From the NCBI GenBank assembly GCA_021818475.1, contig JAKADZ010000008.1, positions 1 through 46,582 on the forward strand: a stretch of 46,582 nucleotides of DNA, given 5' to 3'. The DNA comes from Nanobdellota archaeon (GTDB lineage Archaea > Nanobdellota > Nanobdellia > Pacearchaeales > GW2011-AR1). Position numbers and translations under genes: made by a program. Under the pieces are notes generated by a model. It worked only from the letters and a program-made list of their open reading frames with translations, searched no databases and was not told the DNA's origin. This document shows positions 1 to 7,935 of this stretch, in pieces (position 1 is the stretch's first letter; each line of letters begins with the position of its first letter).

Positions 1-2
1 GC

Positions 3-146
3 CATGATTATCTGACTAATATCTCCCAAAGAAAAATTGATGAAAGTGAAGGAGTTAAAGTTAGTTTCAAAAGAAAAAGAAATTTAATTAGTATGCTATC
101 CGGAAATGATGAGGGATTTGAACTGGACATAACTTTGAAAAAATAA
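3..146 (+). CDS. C-terminal fragment of an unknown protein (truncated by window start)
   Basis: Open frame from window edge: HDYLTNISQRKIDESEGVKVSFKRKRNLISMLSGNDEGFELDITLKK*. Confidence 0.5.
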   Translation, partial: HDYLTNISQRKIDESEGVKVSFKRKRNLISMLSGNDEGFELDITLKK

Positions 147-231
147 ATCAAGATTCAAAATACTTCTATTTGTTCTCCCTATAAAGTAACAAAAACATAA
201 CATTTAAATAGAAAGGAGTCTTATAAAAATC

Positions 232-1860
232 ATGGCTAAAACGTTAATAGGCAGATTAAAAGAGAATTTGAAAAGAGGAATTTTGATAGGTGCAACCGTA
301 GCTTCAATTGGCCTGACAGGATGCCAGCAACCAAATAATCCTCTTCCTCAGGAAAATTATAAACCTCAGGCAGTCCTAAGCGTAAATCCACAATATGGAA
401 AAAATCCCCTGAATGTAGAAATAAAAGCAGACGGAACAGATGAAAACGGAAATCAGGACATAAAAAATTACAGCTTAAAAATAGATGTAGGGGAAGATGG
501 AATTATTGACGAAACCTTTTCAGATTCCAAACCAATAGATATAACAAGAACATTTAACACAGGCAAGGTAAAAATTTACGAGACCGTTACAGATATGGGC
601 GGATTAAGTGATGAAAAAGATTTGGAAGTAATTGTTTCTGCTTCAGATTTGCCAACTGTCGATTTGAGTTCTGTAAATTCAAATTTAATTGACGGGAAAA
701 CTTCCACAATAAACTTGCCTAACCCAACAGATGATGACACTTCAGGAATTATCCCTTATACAAAAGCTGAAGTTTTAAGCGGAAATGCGACAGCAACACT
801 TAACGGAAATAATTTAATATTAAATGCAAACCGGGTTAGTCAGGATAATCCTTATCAGGTTAGATTGACTTTTGGGACTCCCGAAGGAGGAATGAACACT
901 GCAACTCTCAGCGGAACAATAAAAAATTTGTGCGATATTTCCGGAGTCTTGCAGGATGTTGAAACGCATTCAAATCAGGCAGGAATAATAAGATTATATG
1001 ATGCATCAAATAATTCTCAGTTGGGAGAAGATCCGACATCAGACGGAAATTTTAGCTTCGAGTCAGCTTCCCCAGTTTCACAAATAAAATTGCAGGCGCA
1101 GTTTGGAGACAGTTATATAAGAACAATAACTTTAGATGGAACAAAAGATTATTCGGGAATTTCAGTAAGAGCAGTTTCTGCACCAAACTTTTCTGTATCT
1201 AAAACTGATTTTATAACTTTTATGAGACAGATAAACTTTGGAGATCCGGTAGAAAGTAATTATGGACTTAAAAGATGGGACCTAAGCCAATTACAAGGAA
1301 TTGAAATTCTTGCAGTTAATCCTCTAAATTCAAATTACTCTTTTACACAATCTCAACAAGATTTTATTGCAAATAAAATAACAGCAGGTAATGATACTGA
1401 AAGTTATGATATTAGAAATTATGTAAGAGGAAAAGATTTGAGTGGATTAATACATGAAGATACAACCCCCACAGGGATTTATACTAATGATTTAACAAAT
1501 GGAATGATTACCCCTAAACCCGGATGGATTGTTGTTGTTGTAGATAATAGTGATGAAAATCCCGGAGGATTAACAGATAAGAATATAATTAACAATAAGA
1601 TAACCGGAGCACTAATAAGATTAAGAACCGAGTCTATCAATGATAATGTTGTTTCACATGAATTTGGGCATGTTTTTATCGCACCTATTGGAGAAGCAAA
1701 TAATACTGTCTCCTCAATTTATTCAATTATGTGGTCAGGAGAAGGAAATCTTACAAAACCGGGAGTTGCAGATATAAAAGCAGGACAGATTATTTATGAA
1801 GACAGCTATTTGCCTGCAGAAAAGTTAGATGATATTTTAGGAATGAACTGGATGAATTAG
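232..1860 (+). CDS. Secreted lipoprotein with putative zinc-metalloprotease motif and Ig/PKD-like N-terminal region
   Basis: Signal peptide plus lipobox (ASIGLTGC); VVSHEFGHVF is an HExxH motif. Confidence 0.7.
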   Translation: MAKTLIGRLKENLKRGILIGATVASIGLTGCQQPNNPLPQENYKPQAVLSVNPQYGKNPLNVEIKADGTDENGNQDIKNYSLKIDVGEDGIIDETFSDSKPIDITRTFNTGKVKIYETVTDMGGLSDEKDLEVIVSASDLPTVDLSSVNSNLIDGKTSTINLPNPTDDDTSGIIPYTKAEVLSGNATATLNGNNLILNANRVSQDNPYQVRLTFGTPEGGMNTATLSGTIKNLCDISGVLQDVETHSNQAGIIRLYDASNNSQLGEDPTSDGNFSFESASPVSQIKLQAQFGDSYIRTITLDGTKDYSGISVRAVSAPNFSVSKTDFITFMRQINFGDPVESNYGLKRWDLSQLQGIEILAVNPLNSNYSFTQSQQDFIANKITAGNDTESYDIRNYVRGKDLSGLIHEDTTPTGIYTNDLTNGMITPKPGWIVVVVDNSDENPGGLTDKNIINNKITGALIRLRTESINDNVVSHEFGHVFIAPIGEANNTVSSIYSIMWSGEGNLTKPGVADIKAGQIIYEDSYLPAEKLDDILGMNWMN

Positions 1861-1869
1861 TTTTAATTA
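1819..1869 (+). repeat. Direct repeat copy 1 (3' end and stop codon of lipoprotein gene)
   Basis: TTAGATGATATTTTAGGAATGAACTGGATGAATTAGTTTTAATTA (1825-1869) is identical to 3133-3177; extends to 51 bp with one mismatch. Confidence 0.95.
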
Positions 1870-1913
1870 TCGAATTATTTATAAACATTGAATGAACTAA
1901 ATATTTAACGAAA

Positions 1914-2516
1914 ATGGATTTAGAAAATAATTTGTATGGGAGAATTGAATTTACTACTAGAAGAAAAAGAGGGATGATACAACCAAGATATCATTGTATT
2001 GAGATTAAATTCTTTGATGATGAATGGAATAATCTACTCTTAGGAAGTGGATTGGGAGGAATTGCACCAAAGTATAAACCTGCAGAAACTTGGTGGGAAT
2101 CATCACGAAGATTAGATGCACAATATAAAGAACAAGATTCATCAACTAAACTGTGGAGCATTAGTGAGATTAAGTTAACTTATCCAAAAGAAGAAGAAAA
2201 GTCATCTTCAGGGATAAAACCTTGGACTCTTCCCCAGATAGATCTGCTTAGTCCTAAACCTATTGGCAGTATCTCCAATCTAAATAGTGGAAGTTATGGA
2301 AATCTTTTTGAAGAAGTTAATTTAGGAGGGATTTTTCCAAAAGACAGAGATGCACAGGGATTAATTTTACAATCAAGATACGATTTTGCAGAGAGGAAGA
2401 ATGAAAAACCTCATCTCAACTTAGGATTTACAAAAAGCAAAGAGAAAGGGTATACCCCATTTGGAGATTTGCATAAAATTGATCTTTTTGGAAGTGATGA
2501 CGAAGAGAAGAGCTGA
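1914..2516 (+). CDS. Unknown protein; N-terminus paralogous to the product of 34999-35454
   Basis: MDLENNLYGRIEFTTRRKRGMIQPRYHCIEI vs MSLENNLYQ-IDFCNRRKRSVISPRYLSVEV. Confidence 0.75.
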   Translation: MDLENNLYGRIEFTTRRKRGMIQPRYHCIEIKFFDDEWNNLLLGSGLGGIAPKYKPAETWWESSRRLDAQYKEQDSSTKLWSISEIKLTYPKEEEKSSSGIKPWTLPQIDLLSPKPIGSISNLNSGSYGNLFEEVNLGGIFPKDRDAQGLILQSRYDFAERKNEKPHLNLGFTKSKEKGYTPFGDLHKIDLFGSDDEEKS

Positions 2517-2563
2517 AATTATTTTTTAGAAGATTATAAAAATGAAAAAAGATTAGTTATTCT

Positions 2564-3112
2564 ATGAAAATATATACCCAGATTAATAACAAGTTAGGGG
2601 AGATTTATGATGAGTTTAAAAAAGATAAACAAGATTTAACTGGCTGGTCTTTGATGCAAAAAATTAAAGAGGAAGCAAATTTTGAAGAATCTCTTGAAAA
2701 TCTTTTAACCTATAAATTATTTGAGATTGCATTGAGCAAAAAAGAAATAATCAACATACCTAATTTGATAAAATTATTAATAGCCTCTAAAAACAAAAAA
2801 GAAAAGGTATCAATTGAAATTGAAGGGGAAACAAAAGATTATCAAGAGTTATATCGGGGAGTTTATTTAAAAAAAGGGGCATTGACACAGATATTAGAAA
2901 CTTTAAGGTTAACTGAAACTTTAGATTTTTTTATAAAATTTGTAATACTTGATGATGAAGAAATAAATCCAAATTATTATGTTGGAGAGAAATTAATAAA
3001 AGAATACGGCAAAGATAAAAAAGAACTTATTGAAAAGATTATAAAGACTTTTGAAAGAGAATATGAAAAAAAGAAATTAAGAAAAATCGGAAGAATTATA
3101 AAAATAAAATAG
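2564..3112 (+). CDS. Unknown 182-aa probably helical protein, second gene of the module
   Basis: Intact ORF 47 bp downstream of 1914-2516; charged, Lys/Glu/Leu-rich. Confidence 0.65.
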   Translation: MKIYTQINNKLGEIYDEFKKDKQDLTGWSLMQKIKEEANFEESLENLLTYKLFEIALSKKEIINIPNLIKLLIASKNKKEKVSIEIEGETKDYQELYRGVYLKKGALTQILETLRLTETLDFFIKFVILDDEEINPNYYVGEKLIKEYGKDKKELIEKIIKTFEREYEKKKLRKIGRIIKIK

Positions 3113-3126
3113 AATCATTAAGTTGT

Positions 3127-3177
3127 GAAAAATTAGATGATATTTTAGGAATGAACTGGATGAATTAGTTTTAATTA
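3127..3177 (+). repeat. Direct repeat copy 2
   Basis: 45-bp perfect duplicate of 1825-1869. Confidence 0.95.
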
Positions 3178-3228
3178 GAAAATGGTGACAAAAGAAAGAT
3201 TTAAATAATAGTGTTAAATTAATTATTT

Positions 3229-3351
3229 ATGGAAAATGAAAATTTTGATGCAAGTTTATTGCAGTTAATGCAAAAAAATGAACCAAAGGTATTGGATGAT
3301 TTTGAGGGAATCCTTTTTGAAAGAGGTTCATGTGGAAATAAACCTTGTTAA
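3229..3351 (+). CDS. Putative RiPP precursor peptide (40 aa), not in the supplied ORF track
   Basis: ATG...TAA encoding MENENFDASLLQLMQKNEPKVLDDFEGILFERGSCGNKPC; acidic leader-like N-terminus, two C-terminal Cys, 8 nt before a radical SAM/SPASM gene; AT-rich TATA-like element (TTTAAATA) upstream. Confidence 0.7.
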   Translation: MENENFDASLLQLMQKNEPKVLDDFEGILFERGSCGNKPC

Positions 3352-3359
3352 AAGAATAA

Positions 3360-4508
3360 ATGGAGTATTTAATAAGAACTCCTGATTTTAGTTACTTAGT
3401 TTTTTATAAGAATGATTCTTCAGGATTTCGAATGTCGAAAATTCTGACTCTAAATAAAAAAGCTTCTAAAGAGATTGAAGATTATATCAGAACAAATAAA
3501 AATTCTGAATTTATTAAATCATTGAAGAAAAGAGGATTTAAATTAAATCAAGTGTCCATTCGGGGGGATTATCAAACTCTCTATCCCTTGCATGTTCAGG
3601 TGGAGATAACAGATAACTGTAATTTAAACTGTAGATATTGTTATAGGAATTCATTTTTTAATTCAGAGAATAGTAAAGAGATAAATCTCTCAAAACTAAA
3701 AAAATTTTTGTCATCGTTAAAAAAGAGAAATTTATTAGAAGTGGGGATTACTGGTGGAGAACCAACTATCAATTCTAACTTTTTGAAAATTTTAAAATAT
3801 TTACTTAAAAATTTTGAGGTTATAGAATTAATAACTAATGGGACAAATCCAGAAGTTATTTTTAAACTATTTAAAGAGATATCTTCTTCAGAGAAAAAGA
3901 AATTAAATATTAGCGTATCTTTTCATGATTGGACTAAAAAAATTTCAAAATTAGAGGATCCTGAATATTATCTTAATAAGTTTATAAAAAAAATTGGAAA
4001 AACTCATCCCTTAAGATTTATACTAACAGATATAGATTATTTTCCAAAAAAAGCAGAAATAGCTAAAAATCTTTTAAAAAAGAAGGGAGTCAAAAAAATA
4101 GATTTCTCATTTGTATCTCCAATTGGCAGAGCTAAAGATAAAATAACTGAAGAGGAATATATCAAAAAATATCCTCCCTTAAATGAGAATCAGAAACCAA
4201 ATCTAAATTTATTAAACTGTTCTTTAATTTTTAGACACACTTCGGTATCTCCGGATGGAAATCTTAGACCTTGTGCTCTTTTCCCAACTTCATTCGTGAT
4301 CGGCAATCTGGATCAAGGAATTTCAAATGAGTTTCTATCCTTAAACCAACTACCTTGTCCAAGTGATAAAATATGCGGATCCTGTACTTATCTAGATTAT
4401 TGTCGCGGATGTATCTTAAAGGGATTATCTAATTCGAATAAAAGATGTTTATATAAGAAAGAATTAAAAAAAAGGTATCCGTTATTGCAAGATGATATAT
4501 TCAATTAA
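3360..4508 (+). CDS. Radical SAM/SPASM peptide maturase
   Basis: CNLNCRYC (CxxxCxxC), GGEPT motif, C-terminal SPASM-type Cys cluster (CALFP...CPSDKICGSCTYLDYCRGC...C); N-terminal ~85 aa resembles a PqqD/RRE-like domain. Confidence 0.88.
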   Translation: MEYLIRTPDFSYLVFYKNDSSGFRMSKILTLNKKASKEIEDYIRTNKNSEFIKSLKKRGFKLNQVSIRGDYQTLYPLHVQVEITDNCNLNCRYCYRNSFFNSENSKEINLSKLKKFLSSLKKRNLLEVGITGGEPTINSNFLKILKYLLKNFEVIELITNGTNPEVIFKLFKEISSSEKKKLNISVSFHDWTKKISKLEDPEYYLNKFIKKIGKTHPLRFILTDIDYFPKKAEIAKNLLKKKGVKKIDFSFVSPIGRAKDKITEEEYIKKYPPLNENQKPNLNLLNCSLIFRHTSVSPDGNLRPCALFPTSFVIGNLDQGISNEFLSLNQLPCPSDKICGSCTYLDYCRGCILKGLSNSNKRCLYKKELKKRYPLLQDDIFN

Positions 4509-5976
4509 TAGTTTTGCTGAAAAGGAAGAAGTAGGAAATAAGGCTTTTGTCTTAATGCAGTTATCGAGATCTAATTATAACATCCCCCCCGGATTTATTA
4601 TTTCTTCAAGGGTTAAAGACATTATTCGGGTTCAAGAAAAAGTTAAGGAGTATTTTGATGAGATTATCTCAGAATTTCCTGTAATCGTAAGAAGTTCCAG
4701 CCCCCATGAAGATTCTAAAAATTTCTCTTATGCGGGGCAGTTTAAATCAATACCAGATGTTAATTCTTTTGAAGATCTAATAAAAGCTATTATCGAAGTC
4801 AAAAACTCGGGTATACAAGATTTTGGAAAATATGGAGAGAAAAATAATGGCGATATTGCAGTGATAATTCAGAAACAAATAAATCCAAAATATTCCGGAG
4901 TTTTTTTCACACAAAATCCCATTTCATCAGGATTTATAATTGAGTATGTATCTGGGCATCTAGGAAAAATGATTTCAGGAAGGGAAGATTCACACAAAAT
5001 AATCTCCCCCCCAAAAGAAGACAGCCCATTCTCAGAAATTTATCAATTGGGAGAACAACTTGAAGATTATTATGATTCTCCCCAAGACATTGAGTTTCTG
5101 ATTGATTCAAATGATAAGACTTGGATAGTTCAGGCAAGACCAATTACAACTATTAAAAAAGAAGACTACCAAAAGATTGACTTAAAAAAACATTTAGAAT
5201 CTCTCTCTGGAGAAGTGTTATCTTTAGGAAATGCTGTTGGAAAAATTCAATTTATTTACGATGACTTAAATCCTGAAGAAGCAGAAAAGATTTTTGAGGA
5301 AGGGAACATATTGGGCACTTATGTTTTATTTCCAGAGTTTAACAAAGTTTATCAAAAAGCAGGAGGGGTGATTTGTATGATTGATTCAATAACAAGCCAT
5401 CCAGCGATTATCTCCAGAGAACTTGGAATCCCTTGTATTGGGGGGATAAATATCACAGAACTTTCAAAGAAAATAAAAGATTTTGATGAAGTAATTATTG
5501 ATTCCGAAAAAGGAAAAATTTTTTTTAAGTCTAGAATAAAAAAAATTCTTGAGAAATCTGATAAAAAAATAACTAAGGTGGAATTTACTCCAACTAAAGA
5601 ATTTATGTTATCCGAAGAAAAAATAAAAAAGGATATTGAAGAATTAAACAGCCAGAAGTTAGGTTTAGATATTTTAAATGCAAAAGAGGTTATGAAAAAA
5701 CATTTTTCCGAATTTTTAAATAATCAAGATAAGAAACACCTAAATGAAGCAAAAAGTTTTTTGTACAATTTATCCAATTTATTACAAAATAGATTTATTT
5801 TAATATTAAAAAATAAGGGATTTTCGCATGAGGAGTTATTAAGGTCTTTTTCAGAAACAGATTCAGGGAAGGTTAATGGCAAATTAAGCGAGGTTTATTC
5901 TGTTATCAAAGAACATGTACAAACATTAGATGAATATTCAATAATAAACGGGAAGAAAATATGGGATTATAAGTAA
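4492..5976 (+). CDS. PEP synthase/PPDK-like phosphotransferase (ATP-binding domain plus phosphohistidine swivel domain, no PEP/pyruvate barrel)
   Basis: GNKAFVLMQL, VIVRSSSPHEDS, NPKYSGVFFTQNP, IEFLIDSNDKTWIVQARPIT; swivel motif GGVICMIDSITSHPAIISRELGIPCIGG. Confidence 0.85.
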   Translation: MIYSINSFAEKEEVGNKAFVLMQLSRSNYNIPPGFIISSRVKDIIRVQEKVKEYFDEIISEFPVIVRSSSPHEDSKNFSYAGQFKSIPDVNSFEDLIKAIIEVKNSGIQDFGKYGEKNNGDIAVIIQKQINPKYSGVFFTQNPISSGFIIEYVSGHLGKMISGREDSHKIISPPKEDSPFSEIYQLGEQLEDYYDSPQDIEFLIDSNDKTWIVQARPITTIKKEDYQKIDLKKHLESLSGEVLSLGNAVGKIQFIYDDLNPEEAEKIFEEGNILGTYVLFPEFNKVYQKAGGVICMIDSITSHPAIISRELGIPCIGGINITELSKKIKDFDEVIIDSEKGKIFFKSRIKKILEKSDKKITKVEFTPTKEFMLSEEKIKKDIEELNSQKLGLDILNAKEVMKKHFSEFLNNQDKKHLNEAKSFLYNLSNLLQNRFILILKNKGFSHEELLRSFSETDSGKVNGKLSEVYSVIKEHVQTLDEYSIINGKKIWDYK

Positions 5977-5980
5977 TGCA

Positions 5981-6646
5981 ATGACCAAGGTGACATTTAA
6001 ATTTGACAAAGAGAAAGATTTGTATAATATTTGGCAAGCGTGTAATTCAGATTCTTCTTTCGGATATGATTTCAAAAAAAATATTGATAAAAAAACAATT
6101 TCAATCTGCCAAGGCAGAACTTTTGAAGAATGTAAAGAAGAGTTAACAGAAAAATTCAAGGCAATCCACAATTCAGAATTAGTTCCAATATTACTAAATG
6201 CAGTTAATGAATCCTGGAAATTAATAAATAATGAGTTTTTTAAAAGATTAGAAAACATTATGAAAAAATCAATCTATACTAACTCTTTTACAGGATATTT
6301 AACTTTTATACCAAAGTGTTCTTATTCTCTAAAAGAAAATTCTTTTTATTTTAATTTTTTTTCTCCTCTTAGTGGTATACTACAGACTGCTGCCCATGAA
6401 ATAATGCATTTGCAATTCCATAATACCTATTGGTCTAAAATTGAAAAACAAATTGGAGAAGGAAAAACTGCGGATTTAAAAGAAGCGTTAACAGTATTGT
6501 TAAACTTAGAATTCAAAGATTTATGGTTTATTCAAGATAATGGGTATGAGATTCATCAAGAATTAAGAAAGTTTATCGTGGAAGAATGGAAAAAGGAAAA
6601 AGACTTTGAGAATCTTATAAATAAATGTATTGCTTTCTTAAAATAA
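5981..6646 (+). CDS. Putative HExxH zinc metallopeptidase (gluzincin-like), last gene of the RiPP-like cluster
   Basis: TAAHEIMHLQFHNTYW ... KTADLKEALTVLLN; starts 4 nt after the upstream gene. Confidence 0.7.
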   Translation: MTKVTFKFDKEKDLYNIWQACNSDSSFGYDFKKNIDKKTISICQGRTFEECKEELTEKFKAIHNSELVPILLNAVNESWKLINNEFFKRLENIMKKSIYTNSFTGYLTFIPKCSYSLKENSFYFNFFSPLSGILQTAAHEIMHLQFHNTYWSKIEKQIGEGKTADLKEALTVLLNLEFKDLWFIQDNGYEIHQELRKFIVEEWKKEKDFENLINKCIAFLK

Positions 6647-7195
6647 TTAATTAAATTTATTAGGTCTCAATCTTCTTGGAATATGATGATTATCATTCCA
6701 AGTTTTCAATCTCCAATTTTTGAATTTTTTAACCCAGTAAATAGAGTTTAATCCTGATTCTGATTGTATAAAGGGGACTAATTTTTTTATTTCTAAACCA
6801 AAAAAATAAGACAAAATTATTCTATTTGTTATTCCATGTGCAATAATCAGGATAGATTTATCTTCATCAGGATTTTTTGTCATTTTTTTAAGGAAAGAAA
6901 TCATTTGAGAATAATGTTTTTTTTCTTCTCTGGTCCATTCCTTTTCATCTTTTTTTATCATCTCGGATTTAAATTCATTTAAAGACTTTTCAATTTTGGG
7001 ATTTAATTTTATCTTCCTAGAAACTATATCCGCTGTTTGTTTTGAACGATTTAAATCACTAGAATAAAATTCATCAAATTGTTCTTTTTTTAATTTGCGG
7101 GCTAAATATTTAGCTTGTTTAATTCCTTTTTTTGTTAAGAATGGATCTTCCCCAAGTTCTTCTTTTTCAGCATGTCTAATAAAAGTAATCTCCAT
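6647..7195 (-). CDS. Histidine phosphatase (phosphoglycerate mutase-like)
   Basis: N-terminal FIRHAEKEE; SSDLNRSKQTADIV; IAHGITNR. Confidence 0.85.
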   Translation of the reverse strand: MEITFIRHAEKEELGEDPFLTKKGIKQAKYLARKLKKEQFDEFYSSDLNRSKQTADIVSRKIKLNPKIEKSLNEFKSEMIKKDEKEWTREEKKHYSQMISFLKKMTKNPDEDKSILIIAHGITNRIILSYFFGLEIKKLVPFIQSESGLNSIYWVKKFKNWRLKTWNDNHHIPRRLRPNKFN

Positions 7196-7280
7196 GATAG
7201 GGATTAAATTAGGTTATTAATAAAAATATCTGTTAATTCATTATATTTAAATAAAATAAATTAGATTCAACTAAAAAGAT

Positions 7281-7838
7281 ATGAAACTTTATTTATTGCG
7301 GCATGCAGAAAGAGGACATGGAAAAAAACAGGATACTTTGGTAAAAGAAGGAGTAAAGCAATCGAATTTAATCATAAATAGTCTTTCTAAATTAGGAATT
7401 GAAAAAATCTACTGCTCAGACTCAAAAAGGACTAAAAAAACAATTGAACCTTTTTTAAAAAATTTTAACGGGGAAGTCATATACACTGATGAAATAAATG
7501 AACTTAGAATGGGGGTTCTTGAAGGGAAAAGCGGAAAAGAATATAATGAGATGCTTGAAAAATCAGGGTTATCAAAAGAAGATTTTAGACCACCAAAAGG
7601 AGAAAATTTTGAAGATTTCAGAAACAGGGTAAAAAAGTTTATTGAAAGTTTAAAAGATGAAAAAAAAGAAAAGGTTTTATTAGTGACTCATGGGGGAGTT
7701 ATAAGAAATTTTATTAAATCTTTAATTAACTTACCTCCAGAAGAAATTTCAAAAATAGATTTCGTATCATTAACAACTTTTGAAATAGATGGAGATTTTC
7801 AGGTAATTAGTTATTCTTTGAATGAAAAAATAATTTAG
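7281..7838 (+). CDS. Histidine phosphatase (phosphoglycerate mutase-like)
   Basis: LLRHAERG; CSDSKRTKKTIEP; LVTHGGVIRNF. Confidence 0.88.
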   Translation: MKLYLLRHAERGHGKKQDTLVKEGVKQSNLIINSLSKLGIEKIYCSDSKRTKKTIEPFLKNFNGEVIYTDEINELRMGVLEGKSGKEYNEMLEKSGLSKEDFRPPKGENFEDFRNRVKKFIESLKDEKKEKVLLVTHGGVIRNFIKSLINLPPEEISKIDFVSLTTFEIDGDFQVISYSLNEKII

Positions 7839-7935
7839 ATTAATAGTTTTCCAAATTCCTTTTTTATTTTTTAATTATTAAAAAATATTCTTAACTAACA
7901 ATAATATTTATAAAAGCGATTTAATTAAAATAGTA

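Noticed and set aside
1870-3132. Transposon/IS interpretation of the direct-repeat-flanked segment
   Set aside because: No transposase, no terminal inverted repeats, and 45 bp is too long for a typical target-site duplication; left as integration-like or duplication.
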